DNA from: Wenzhouxiangella sp.
GTDB lineage: Bacteria; Pseudomonadota; Gammaproteobacteria; Xanthomonadales; Wenzhouxiangellaceae
Assembly: GCA_007116585.1 (NCBI GenBank)
Contig: SKIE01000164.1
Span: 1-10,105, forward strand
Direction of reading: 5' to 3'
DNA: 10,105 nucleotides
Shown here: positions 1 to 7,900 of the stretch, piece by piece
Layout: each line of letters begins with the position of its first letter
Numbering within the stretch: the first letter of the stretch is position 1
Translations under genes and position numbers: made by a program
Notes under the pieces: model-generated
The model's input: the letters and a program-made list of their open reading frames with translations, nothing else
Database searches by the model: none
What the model was told of the DNA's origin: nothing

Positions 1-99
1 CGTCAGCTCGCCGCGGCCAACAGCTGGACCCTGTCGATCCGCCGGCGCGAGGGCGGCGGCACAGAAGCGCAATTGAGTTGCAAAACAAAAAACGCGTAA
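1..99 (+). CDS. C-terminal end of a probable sensor histidine kinase (partial, cut by window edge)
   Basis: Frame 1 is open from the first base to a TAA at 97-99, giving 32 residues. The stretch 'LAAANSWTLSIRRREGGGTEAQL' (given in pieces: LAAANSW, TLSIRRRE, GGGTEAQL) resembles the last beta strands of a histidine-kinase HATPase_c domain, where a small helix is followed by a basic strand, a GG-T/V-E/R motif and a final hydrophobic strand. Most of the protein lies outside the window, so neither the catalytic boxes nor a partner response regulator can be seen. The assignment rests only on this short C-terminal pattern and could be wrong. A Lys/Asn-rich tail (CKTKNA) closes the protein. Confidence 0.42.
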   Translation, partial: RQLAAANSWTLSIRRREGGGTEAQLSCKTKNA

Positions 100-133
100 G
101 GCCTCAGGAGGGCTGGGATGACCCGGGCCTTTT
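98..133 (+). terminator. Possible Rho-independent terminator after the 5' partial gene
   Basis: AAGGCC (98-103) can pair with GGCCTT (126-131), and inside it GGG (115-117) can pair with CCC (122-124) around an ATGA loop. The right arm runs into a short T stretch (130-133). The stem starts at the stop codon of the partial gene. The T run is short and the outer stem contains a large internal loop, so this is only a candidate. Confidence 0.3.
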
Positions 134-294
134 GAACGACGGCAAACCAGCAGCCGGGAGAAGTCGATGAGAGGCAGCCGTCTCTGTGGCGCAACCCTGC
201 TTTCCCGTCAGTTCTCTCCGGAGCGTGATTTCTGCCAACATCAGAGTTCCTCAATCCGGGAAGCCAAAACCAAGCCCGATTTTTCGTAGCCCCA

Positions 295-1085
295 TCATGT
301 CCGGCGCCTCTTGGCGCAGACACTTTGCAGTACCTGCCGACAACGGCGACCCGTCGCTTCGACAAAGCGGTGCAGCACGTTTTCATGACCGTGCGCGTCG
401 CTGAATTCCGCGGCAACGATTTTGGCCAGACCCGGCAGCGACTCGGCCAGATCAGCCAGTCGCGCCAGCGTCAGCCGATGAGGGATCTGCAACTCATCGG
501 CGAATCGGCGCCAACAATCCCGCGTAATGCGCTCCGGCGTGTATGCGCCGCCGACGGCAAACGCCATGTCGCGTGACCAGGTGCCGGGGCTCAGGTGATT
601 GAGAAAGTCGATGGCGAACAGGTCGTAGAACGGGGCGAGTTCCGGCAGCGAATCGTTGTTCGGGTAGCAGATCGCCAGGTTCCTGGCATGGCCGTCCCAG
701 TTGCCGAGCAGGCAGTTGAACATCTGCCAGTCGCGCAGACGATTGATGGCCGGTACCGGTCGGCCCAGATTGTCTCGAAGCAGACCGGCGCGCCGGCGCA
801 ATCCCCGCCGATGGCCAACAGTAAGCCGAAAGCGTCTGCGGCCGAAATCCCGTATCGGCGCGCAACGCTCTGGCGCACCGCTCCCTCCGGCAGCAGTCCC
901 TCGAAATATCCGGTGGCTTCCTGCGGCGCATCACCACGCGCCAGCGGCAGGCTCAACGACAACGCGAAACCGTCATCGGCAAGCCACTGCGCGTCGTAGG
1001 CAAAGCGCAATGTTCCCGCCGGGCCCTCATGCAGCCGACCGACCCGCCGACGAGCGGACCAGACGCTGCCGCGACGTGGATTCAC
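295..1085 (-). pseudogene. hipA: hipA toxin kinase, disrupted by internal deletion and frameshift
   Basis: HipA proteins are Ser/Thr kinases of type II toxin-antitoxin modules (E. coli HipA phosphorylates glutamyl-tRNA synthetase). A GTG at 1085 overlaps the hipB stop by 4 bp. From there about 100 residues match the HipA N-terminal subdomain: VGRLHE, then LSLSLPL, GYFEGLLPEG and GGDCAGAP. At about 775-795 this frame loses similarity and ends at a stop at 591. In another frame, from about 783 to the TGA at 295, about 162 residues match the HipA C-terminal lobe: DWQMFNCLLGNWDGHARN (catalytic Asp at 694-696, Asn nearby) and LAPFYDLF (metal-binding Asp). Together the pieces give about 263 codons against 410-440 in the family. 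The missing 150-175 residues normally carry the ATP-binding lysine and activation-loop region. The two parts are out of frame, so no functional kinase can be made. Confidence 0.85.
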
Positions 1086-1408
1086 CGCTCCTTGTCTCGG
1101 TCGATCAACTCTTCCGAATCTTCCAGCGCCGCCCTGAACCGCCAAAGCTCGGCGCGCGGCACCATCATGACCTCCAGCCCCAGCGCCTGCGCTGCCCGCA
1201 ACGCGCCGCCCAGCGAAGCATTTGACTTGCCACGCTCGAATTCCGACAAAAAGCGAGTGGTCAGACCGGTGGCTGAATACACCGCTTCAAGCGTCAACCC
1301 CTGCTGCTTGCGAACCTGGCGGATCACACGGCCGAACTCGGCCGGCGATCGCACAGGATTGGAAGGCGCTTCAATATTTTTTTCCTTATTCGTAACTCCA
1401 CCGGCCAT
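1082..1408 (-). CDS. hipB: HipB-like XRE-family antitoxin / transcriptional repressor
   Basis: This 108-residue protein has a Cro/C1-type helix-turn-helix at about residues 23-82. The pattern is FGRVIRQVRKQQGLTLEAV, then a recognition-helix region TGLTTRFLSEFERGK, then SLGGALRAAQALGL, which is typical of HipB. HipB proteins bind and neutralise HipA and repress their own operon through palindromic operators. The gene immediately precedes hipA and overlaps it by 4 bp (GTGA), the usual coupling in hipBA operons. The ATG at 1406-1408 is the only plausible start in frame; no strong ribosome binding site precedes it. The C-terminal tail (about residues 86-108) is charged and less typical. With hipA broken, this gene is an orphan antitoxin that may survive as an autoregulator or as protection against related toxins elsewhere; that role is inference. 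Confidence 0.8.
   Translation of the reverse strand: MAGGVTNKEKNIEAPSNPVRSPAEFGRVIRQVRKQQGLTLEAVYSATGLTTRFLSEFERGKSNASLGGALRAAQALGLEVMMVPRAELWRFRAALEDSEELIDRDKER
1381..1396 (-). promoter_or_regulatory. hipB operator-like box 3 (inside the start of hipB)
   Basis: On the minus strand this reads GTTACGAATAAGGAAA, sharing TTACGAATAAG with box 2. It lies within hipB codons 5-9. Its centre (1388.5) is exactly 49 bp from the centre of box 2. The right half-site is imperfect (GGAAA against GTAAA). Function as a HipB site is inferred from similarity, spacing and the known autoregulation of hipBA operons. Confidence 0.6.
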
Positions 1409-1426
1409 AGGTCATAAAGCACCCAA

Positions 1427-1448
1427 TTATTTACTTATTCGTAAATAA
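1427..1448 (-). promoter_or_regulatory. hipB operator-like box 2, perfect palindrome over the -10 region
   Basis: Two perfect 8-bp inverted arms, TTATTTAC and GTAAATAA, flank a 6-bp spacer. The core on the minus strand is TTTACGAATAAGTAAA. The palindrome begins 19 bp upstream of the hipB ATG and covers the likely -10 element, so a bound repressor would block RNA polymerase. It is the best-formed of three related boxes and very AT-rich compared with its surroundings. Confidence 0.7.
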
Positions 1449-1471
1449 GCTTCTGCGCGGGACCAAGTCAA
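1442..1471 (-). promoter_or_regulatory. Probable sigma70-type promoter of hipBA
   Basis: On the minus strand, TTGACT (1466-1471) is a good -35 element. A weak -10, TATTTA (1442-1447, 18-bp spacer) or TTATTT (1443-1448, 17-bp spacer), lies downstream. The -35 falls between operator boxes 1 and 2 and the -10 lies inside box 2. Transcription would start about 25-30 nt upstream of the hipB start codon. Confidence 0.5.
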
Positions 1472-1478
1472 GGTCGAT

Positions 1479-1494
1479 TGTTCCTGCTCGTAAA
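1479..1494 (-). promoter_or_regulatory. hipB operator-like box 1 (upstream of the -35)
   Basis: On the minus strand this reads TTTACGAGCAGGAACA, sharing TTTACGA and A-G-A positions with box 2. Its centre (1486.5) is exactly 49 bp from that of box 2. The left half-site is complete and the right half is degenerate, so it is the weakest of the three boxes. The exact spacing is the main support. Confidence 0.5.
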
Positions 1495-1496
1495 TT

Positions 1497-1905
1497 CGCC
1501 CCTACCCGAAACGTCTGGCCGAGTTGGAAGGCCTTTGATCGCACGGCTCTCGCAGAACACCACGCCCAGCGCACAGAGATCGGGTTCTACCCGTTATTCC
1601 GGGCACTGTCAGCGACGCCCTGAAAAGTCCGCTTTTCAGTGAGTTGAGATGCCTTCCGGACCCACGACACTCGGTCTTGCACGTTTCGCGGACATGGTGA
1701 TCTAGTTGCCCCTAGTGGTCCGTCAACCCAATGCGGGCGTCCCTATCGTGGGCGTCGAGGCATCAAGTAAACGAAACTGGCCGACTAAGACGATCCATTG
1801 CGTATTGCGACATCCTGTCTCAGCTCGACAGGCTGTTCCTCGAGCAAGGACATCTGCAAAACCGATTATTTGCCGCAGGACACAGACTTTGATCGACGGG
1901 ATCGC
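1497..1905. other. Gene-poor intergenic stretch between hipBA and the GGDEF gene
   Basis: I see no recognisable gene in these 409 bases on either strand. Several short frames are open (for example 1706-1927 and 1731-1892 on the plus strand), but none has a ribosome binding site or a family motif I know. The stretch contains the hairpin at 1620-1639 and a smaller inverted repeat, CCTGTC (1814-1819) with GACAGG (1827-1832). It probably holds the 3' region of the GGDEF transcript and the far upstream part of the hipB promoter. A decayed gene cannot be excluded. Confidence 0.5.
1620..1639. repeat. Perfect hairpin-forming inverted repeat, 8-bp arms
   Basis: CTGAAAAG (1620-1627) and CTTTTCAG (1632-1639) are exact reverse complements around a TCCG loop. 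On either strand it would form a stable short stem, but no T run follows, so it is not a standard Rho-independent terminator. It lies in the gene-poor gap about 270 bp beyond the GGDEF stop codon and could be a transcript 3' end or a protein-binding site. Confidence 0.6.
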
Positions 1906-3864
1906 TCAGGTGCGCTGGCCGGATTGATTCATGATCTGCACCTTCCCTCGCTGGAAGAATGCAACCCGATTGCGTCCAGCCTCTTTGGCGGCATAGAGCG
2001 CCTTGTCTGCCGCAATTAGCAGGTCCTCAGCCGAGCGCATGCCCTCGTCGCGCACGGCGATGCCGATACTGACCGTGATTTGAACCCGGTCGCCGCCGGC
2101 ATCAATATGGGCTGCCAGCAACTGGCGACGCAATCGCTCACCGGCTACCACCGCTTCACGCAAATCCAGGCGACTGCTGATCAAGAGAAACTCTTCCCCG
2201 CCGATCCGCGCGATGATCTCTTCGCCCCGGACGCTGTCGTTGATGACAGCGGCGACCGAGCGCAGGGTCTGGTCGCCCACCGCATGCCCGTAGTGGTCAT
2301 TGATCTTCTTGAAATGATCCAGGTCCAGAACCATGGCGGCACAGGAAGTCTGCGCACGCATGCCGGCACTCCATGCCCGGCCCAGTCCATCCATGGCCGC
2401 GCGGCGGTTGGGTAGCCCGGTCAACTGGTCGGTCAAGGCCAGCACCTGCTGCTGGCGGTGCGACAGCGCCAGCTCCTTGGCAATACGCCGTAGTTCCTTG
2501 CGATCATCGCGCCAGCGCTCGAAGCGCTCGAGCATGCGTCTGGCCGGCTGCAGCCTGGGTGCCAGTTTCGCCGCCACAATACCCAGGGGAATCACATCAT
2601 CACTGCCCACCTCGAAGGCCTTGGTTTCCTGCTCGGGGTCGTGATCAATCAGCAGCCAGAACACATAACTGGTATCGGCCGCTTCGGTGTTGCGAATCAT
2701 ATCGATGAAATGGGCATGCTCTTCGATCACCAGGAACAGGTTGGCACGCCGTTCCAGGGCGAGTTGCATCGCACCGGAAGGCTTGGGGCAGAATTGAACC
2801 GGCACACCCAGTTCGCCGAGCGTTTCGGCGGCCTTGCCGGCAATACTCGGGTCGGCCAGGATAGCCGCCGACAGCGAGCGAGCGCCGTAGTCCATATCCT
2901 GCGCTTCTCCGTGATCAATGCCGGGCGAGTCAAATGGTAAATCCTCGAAAACAGGAGTCTCGGAGGAGGGGAGCTCAAGCAGATCCAGCCATTCCGCCCA
3001 CTCCTTCAGCGCGAGATCATAGATGGACTTGATCCGGCCTTCGGGTAGCCCCAGGCTGGCGCAGATGGCATCGACCACTGCCGACTCTTCGGCACTCTTG
3101 CCCTCACCCGACACGGCCAGTTCGGCCAGCCGATAGGCCAGATTCAACAATACCGCGATTTTCTGCGGGCGGGAGTCGCGATCAAAGCCCGACTGCTCAG
3201 GCTCCTCGTGATGGCGCGCCGGTTCGGCCAGGGCACGCGGCACGACAAAGTCCAGCATCATGGCTTCGGACAGTTCATTGTGATCCAGGCCAAACCGATC
3301 CTGTTCGCGCCGGCACAGGTCTTTTGTGCCTTCATCCAGAATTTCGGCATAGGCTTCGGGATACACGGACGCCAGACCGAGTACGCCGATACGGGCTAAC
3401 AGACCACAGGCGAACAGATCGGCCGGTGGCGCCAACCGGGTGGCATCCCCCAGGCTGCGCGCAATAACGGCCAGCAGCAGACAGGTTGACCAGTACTCCT
3501 GGTAATCGAAATTCTCACAACGATCCGAATATTCGCGGCCGATCAGGGAGAAGGCGACGGCCATCTGGCCAACGGTTTGCATGCCAACGCGGACGATGGC
3601 CTCCGGAATGGCCGCCACCGGGCGACAGCCGGTCGCAGCCGAATTGGCCAGTTTCAGAACCCGCCCGGTCAGGGCCGGATCGGTCTGGACCAACCGGGCC
3701 AATTCCTCCGTGGTCGTGTTGTCGTCTTCCCAGGCCCTCATGATGGCCATGGCAATCCCGTCAGGCGTCGGCAATTGCTCCGCCGCGGAAGCCAGCAGGC
3801 CTTGTGCACTGGACTGAGCTGGTTCCGGGACGGCGGAATGTGCGTCCTGGGTCATGTCGGGCAT
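1906..3864 (-). CDS. HDOD / receiver-like / GGDEF signalling protein (putative diguanylate cyclase)
   Basis: This is a 652-residue soluble protein with no signal peptide or membrane segment. Residues about 27-225 form an HDOD domain, recognisable from the LPTP start, LVQTDPALTGRVLKLANSA and the following VGMQTVGQMAV helix. Residues about 340-445 resemble a degenerate receiver domain: a hydrophobic strand LFLVI, then VFWLLIDHD, then GSDDVIPLGIVAAKLAPRL, which echoes the usual ADDY-I-KP ending but lacks the lysine. A charged helix (445-475) leads into a GGDEF domain (477-640) with LTDQLTGLPNRR, the metal-binding DLDHFKKIND and the active-site motif GGEEF at 555-559. The active site looks intact, so c-di-GMP synthesis from two GTP is expected. 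The inhibitory site is R546-x-x-E549 rather than RxxD. The gene follows the aldolase gene by 41 bp and is probably co-transcribed. The start could also be the ATG three codons downstream. Confidence 0.85.
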   Translation of the reverse strand: MPDMTQDAHSAVPEPAQSSAQGLLASAAEQLPTPDGIAMAIMRAWEDDNTTTEELARLVQTDPALTGRVLKLANSAATGCRPVAAIPEAIVRVGMQTVGQMAVAFSLIGREYSDRCENFDYQEYWSTCLLLAVIARSLGDATRLAPPADLFACGLLARIGVLGLASVYPEAYAEILDEGTKDLCRREQDRFGLDHNELSEAMMLDFVVPRALAEPARHHEEPEQSGFDRDSRPQKIAVLLNLAYRLAELAVSGEGKSAEESAVVDAICASLGLPEGRIKSIYDLALKEWAEWLDLLELPSSETPVFEDLPFDSPGIDHGEAQDMDYGARSLSAAILADPSIAGKAAETLGELGVPVQFCPKPSGAMQLALERRANLFLVIEEHAHFIDMIRNTEAADTSYVFWLLIDHDPEQETKAFEVGSDDVIPLGIVAAKLAPRLQPARRMLERFERWRDDRKELRRIAKELALSHRQQQVLALTDQLTGLPNRRAAMDGLGRAWSAGMRAQTSCAAMVLDLDHFKKINDHYGHAVGDQTLRSVAAVINDSVRGEEIIARIGGEEFLLISSRLDLREAVVAGERLRRQLLAAHIDAGGDRVQITVSIGIAVRDEGMRSAEDLLIAADKALYAAKEAGRNRVAFFQRGKVQIMNQSGQRT

Positions 3865-3905
3865 TCGTTATGAGCGTCTTTCTTTGTTCGTACGGGCCCG
3901 GGTTT

Positions 3906-4802
3906 TCAAGCCTTTGAGGCCTGGTAGATGCTTTCGATTGAGGCATCCAGCGTCGCGTCAAATTCCTCGTCGCTTTGCTGGGCCGACAGGCCTTCGGTCA
4001 GCGCGCGCGAGAAGCTGGCCACCATGCCCTGCTGACGTGCCAGCCGCTCGTTGGCTTCGTCACGCGCGTAGCCGCCTGACAGGGCCACCACCTTAAGTAC
4101 CCGCGGGTGCGCAATGCAGTCGGCGTAAAGATTGTCTTTTTCAGGCAAGGTGAGTTTGAGCATGACCAGTTCGTTGTCGGGAAGTGCGTCAAGATGGCGC
4201 ATGATCGCCGCCTTGAGAAGATCCTCAGCCTGAGCTTTTTCGGGGCAGTGAATATCAACCTCCGGCTCAAGAATCGGCACCAGACCCGCCGCAACAATCT
4301 GGCGTCCGATTTCGAACTGCTGTTTGACAACAGCCTCGATACCGGACGCATTGGCTTGCTTGATGACCGAGCGCATCTTGGTGCCGAAAATCCCCTTTTC
4401 CGATTTGGCCCTGGCCAGCAGGGCATCCAGGCCGGGCATGGGCTTCATCAGCTGCACGCCGTCGGCCTCGTCAGCCAGGCCCTTGTCGACTTTCAGAATG
4501 GGCACGACATTCTTGGCCGCCCAGAGATATTCCGCGGTCGGACGGCCCTCGATTTCCCGATCCATGGTGTTCTCAAACAGGATGGCTGCGAGGATGCGCT
4601 CGCCGTTGAACGAGCGGCTGGTGATGATCCGGCTGCGCATGGCGTGGATGAGGCCCATCATCTCCTCATCGTTGCTGTAGGCGCTTTCCTCTACCCCATA
4701 CAGCCGCAGAGCCTTGGGCGTGCTACCGCCACTCTGATCCAGCGCAGCAATGAAACCGTCCTCGTTCTCGAATTTCGCTTTTTGCTGTTCGTAATTGTTC
4801 AT
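3906..4802 (-). CDS. fda: Class I fructose-bisphosphate aldolase
   Basis: This 298-residue cytoplasmic enzyme cleaves fructose 1,6-bisphosphate to glyceraldehyde 3-phosphate and dihydroxyacetone phosphate (EC 4.1.2.13) and runs in reverse in gluconeogenesis. It closely follows the bacterial class I (staphylococcal Fda-like) family along its whole length. Signatures are GFIAALDQSGGSTPKAL (Asp22), ILFENTMDRE, PILKVDKGL (Lys104), IFGTKMRS (Lys142), LVPILEPEVDI (Glu179 and Glu181), LVMLKLTLPE (Lys216, the expected Schiff-base lysine) and VVALSGGY (Ser242). All the catalytic residues I would expect are present. The ATG at 4800-4802 is preceded by GAGG at a suitable distance. An upstream in-frame extension to 5120 lies antisense to the helicase gene and shows no family similarity, so it is rejected. 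The gene is divergent from lhr and upstream of the GGDEF gene. Confidence 0.95.
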   Translation of the reverse strand: MNNYEQQKAKFENEDGFIAALDQSGGSTPKALRLYGVEESAYSNDEEMMGLIHAMRSRIITSRSFNGERILAAILFENTMDREIEGRPTAEYLWAAKNVVPILKVDKGLADEADGVQLMKPMPGLDALLARAKSEKGIFGTKMRSVIKQANASGIEAVVKQQFEIGRQIVAAGLVPILEPEVDIHCPEKAQAEDLLKAAIMRHLDALPDNELVMLKLTLPEKDNLYADCIAHPRVLKVVALSGGYARDEANERLARQQGMVASFSRALTEGLSAQQSDEEFDATLDASIESIYQASKA

Positions 4803-4936
4803 GCTCAAGCCTCGCCGTCGACAGTGGTTATGAGCCTCTATTGTCCATAATTTCGGCTTCGGTGATGAAATAGATCCGGAGGCAGCAAACTGGCGGATTC
4901 TCAAGTTTTGAGAATTCCAGCGGCGAACATGGGCGC
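4803..4936. promoter_or_regulatory. Divergent promoter region between the aldolase and helicase genes
   Basis: These 134 bp must carry the start signals of both the aldolase gene (leftward) and the helicase gene (rightward). A GAGG ribosome binding site lies just upstream of the aldolase ATG. I could not settle on a convincing -35/-10 pair for either direction. The clearest element is the palindrome at 4897-4915. Confidence 0.5.
4897..4915. promoter_or_regulatory. Perfect palindrome, candidate operator
   Basis: ATTCTCAA (4897-4904) and TTGAGAAT (4908-4915) are exact inverted arms around a 3-bp spacer GTT. The palindrome lies 22 bp before the helicase start codon and about 95 bp upstream of the aldolase start. 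Its form fits a dimeric repressor site or, in RNA, a hairpin close to the helicase translation start. No regulator can be assigned from the sequence. Confidence 0.5.
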
Positions 4937-7900
4937 ATGCGTGTTTTCGATGCCCCAACGGTACTTGACGACTGGTTCGCCCGCACCGTCGGCGAGCCGA
5001 CCGCGGTTCAGCTTGCGGCCTGGCCGGTATTGCGGACCGGGTCCAACGCGCTGGTGTTGGCCCCGACCGGCCAGGGCAAGAGCCTGGCAGCATGGCGGCC
5101 GCTGATCGAGCGCCTGGCAATTACGCCGGCGCGGGGTCCGGGTGTTCGCGCACTGCACATCGCGCCGCTCAAGGCCCTGGCCCGTGACATGACGCTCAAC
5201 CTCGAGCCATTGCTGCAGGCGGTCGGGCCGGCTTGGCGGTCCGGGCCGGCCATCGCCCTGCGCTGTGGCGATACGCCACGCGCCGAACGCGACCGGCAGC
5301 GACGCCATCCACCGACGGTTCTCTCGACTACACCGGAGTCGCTGTTTGTGCTGCTGGGCAGTCGCGGCGGACGCTCGTTGCTGGGCACCGTCGAGGCCGT
5401 TGTGGTCGACGAGATTCACGCCCTGGCGGGCAGCAAACGCGGCGCGCATCTGGCGCTGTCGCTGGCCCGCCTCGACCGGCTGACCGGCAAACCCGTCCAG
5501 CGCGTCGGCCTTTCGGCAACGGCGCATCCGGCCGCCACCCTGGCAGCGTTTCTCTCCGGGGCCGCGGAGTGTCCCATCGTGGCACTCGGCTTACCCAGTG
5601 CGATCGAGCTCGACGTTGAACTGCCTGGAATGGCGCTGGAGGCTTATCCCAATCGCGTTCACTGGCAGCAGATTCATGAGCGCATCACCGAGCTGGCGCG
5701 GGCCAATCGTTCGCTGCTGGTGTTCTGCCAGACCCGGGCCCAGGTCGAACGCACCGCCGCAACACTCGACGAAATGCTCGAAGCGGCGGGCCTGCCCGCC
5801 GAGGTGGGCGCCCACCACGGCAGCCTCGACACGGCTCATCGCGAAGGCATCGAGGCGCGTTTCAAAGCCGGCCAACTGCGCGTGCTGGTTTCTAGCGCAT
5901 CGCTGGAATTGGGCCTGGATCTGGGCCACGTCGAGCGCATCTGCCAGATTGGCGTACCCGGCTCGGTCAACCTGGTTCGTCAGCGCGCCGGCCGCAGCGG
6001 ACACCGACCTGGCCAGCGACCGCGAATGCACCTGTTTCCGCTGACCGTCAACCAGTTGCTTGAAACCCGGGCGCTGCATGAACTCATCGCGACCCACAAA
6101 ATCGAGGCGGTCGATCCCATGGAAGCACCGCTGGATGTGCTGGCCCAGCATCTCGTTGCCCTGGTCGCTGAGGGCCTGGGGCAACCCGAAGCACTGCTGG
6201 CGCTGGCGCGTCGCGCCTGGCCGTTTCGGGATCTCTCGGCTGAAAAAATCCATACCCTGCTCGCCGCGCTCGCCGAGCGGCCCGGCATGATGCCGGCCGA
6301 GCAGCTCGACCCACTGGTAATCGACGACCAACGCGGCGGCTACCGCGCGCATCCGCAGGCCGGCCGCCTGGTACTAACCAACGCCGGCACAATCCCCGAA
6401 TGGTTCGAGTACGACGTGATTCGCGTCGACACCGGCGACCTGGTTGGGCGATTGGACGAGGAAGTTGCCTTTGAATCCTCGCCAGGTCAGGTGGTGCAGT
6501 TGGGCAACCGGCCGTGGCGAATCCTTCGGGTACAGACCGGCCTGGTGCGCGTCGAGCCGGCCGACAACCAACCCGGCGAGCTGCCGTTCTGGTTTGGTGA
6601 AGGGCCCGGGCGCAGCTCAGAAATGGCCGCCGCCATGCTGCGCGTGATCTCAGGGCCCATGACCGGACAACTCGACCCCCAGGCGACCCGGCTGCTGACC
6701 GAAGCCCGGGCCTGCCTCGGCGCGCTGCCGGCGCCGAACCGGCTGGTGATTGAGCAGTTCCCCGACCCCGGCGGTGACCGCCACATCGTGCTGCATACCT
6801 TTGCCGGTGCGCGCATTAACCGCGCCTGGGGCCTGGCGCTGAGAAAACGCTTTTGTCGGCAGTTCAACTTCGAACTGCAGGCGGCCGCCACCGACGACGG
6901 CCTGCTGATCTCTTTGGGGGTGACCAGCCGCTTTGACCTGGCGGCGGTGGCCGGCTTTGTGAAATCAGACAACGTAAGCGACGTGCTCACCCAGGCCCTG
7001 CTCGACACACCACTGTTCGTCACTCGTTTTCGCTGGTGTGCCAACAACGCCCTGATGCTGCTCAAAAACGGCCTCGACGGCCGGCTGCCGGCCCAGCGCC
7101 AGCGCAGCCAGGCCGAAAACCTGATTGCCTGCGTCTTCCCCGACCAGCTCGCTTGTCTGGAAAACCTCAGCGGCGGGCGCGAAGTGCCGGATCACCCGCT
7201 GGTCGGCCAGGCCCTGTCGGACTGCCTGGATGACTACATGGACCTGGCCGGCCTGCAACGGCTGCTGGCGCGCATAGAGTCTGGCGAGCTCGCCGTTCAC
7301 GCCGTGGAAACCGACTCGCCCTCACCGCTGGCCGAGGCGCTCATCCACGCCCCCCGCTACAGCTACCTGGACGAAGACGATGCCGAGGAGCGGCGGACGC
7401 GCAACTTCGAGCAACCCGCGAAGCGCCCGCGCAATACCGGGCGACCTAAAACCGCCCCACACCGTGCCCAACATACTGCCACGCTGGCGGCCAATGGCGC
7501 CTCACGGTTGGAAACAAGCGCAGCGAATCGCTCTGCAATCGCACCGGTGACCGCGGCCAACGTTGGACCGTTACGACGGTCGGCCGCTGCTCTGGAAAAC
7601 TTGCTCGAGCAGGCCGGTTTTCTGACCCAGTCCGAAGGCGAATCCGGCCTGGGTTTGCCGCCGCCGGTGCCGGCGGGGGGCTGGACCCTGTGGTTTTCGA
7701 ATTTGCTGCGCGCCGGCAGCGCCTTGAGTCTGACCGTGCCGGCGGCCGGACAACGCCTGTGGATCGCGACACGTCGGCTTGACTGGTTCCTGGCGCTCGA
7801 CCGACGCTGCCAGCCAAGCCATTCCCCATGCGGCTTTCCCCGCGACGCAGCGCCGGAAGACCCCGCCATAGCCCGGCATTGGCTGATTGAGGCCCGCCAA

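Noticed and set aside
3..416. 137-residue open frame on the minus strand at the left end
   Set aside because: It overlaps the hipA C-terminal region in another frame, is rich in Arg/Pro/Ser with no family pattern, and lies antisense to the better-supported partial gene at 1-99.
295..1408. A tripartite HipBST-type system, with the N-terminal HipA piece as HipS and the C-terminal piece as HipT
   Set aside because: HipT keeps the whole kinase core including the ATP-binding lobe. The C-terminal piece here begins just before the catalytic GNWDGHARN motif and lacks that lobe, and the N-terminal piece runs on out of frame to 591. A deletion pseudogene explains this better.
1731..1892. A 53-residue plus-strand frame in the gene-poor gap, ending in LDRLFLEQGHLQNRLFAAGHRL
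   Set aside because: The ending looks protein-like, but there is no ribosome binding site and I recognise no family; not enough to call a gene.
4107..4850. 247-residue plus-strand open frame antisense to the aldolase gene
   Set aside because: It is a mirror frame of a strongly conserved aldolase gene, has no ribosome binding site and no recognisable motif.
4803..5120. Longer N-terminus for the aldolase (404 residues in total)
   Set aside because: The added residues are antisense to the helicase start and unlike any aldolase; the ATG at 4802 has a good ribosome binding site and gives the normal length.
5591..6352. 253-residue minus-strand open frame within the helicase gene
   Set aside because: It is antisense to the helicase motif IV-VI region, which is clearly the coding frame; no family resemblance.
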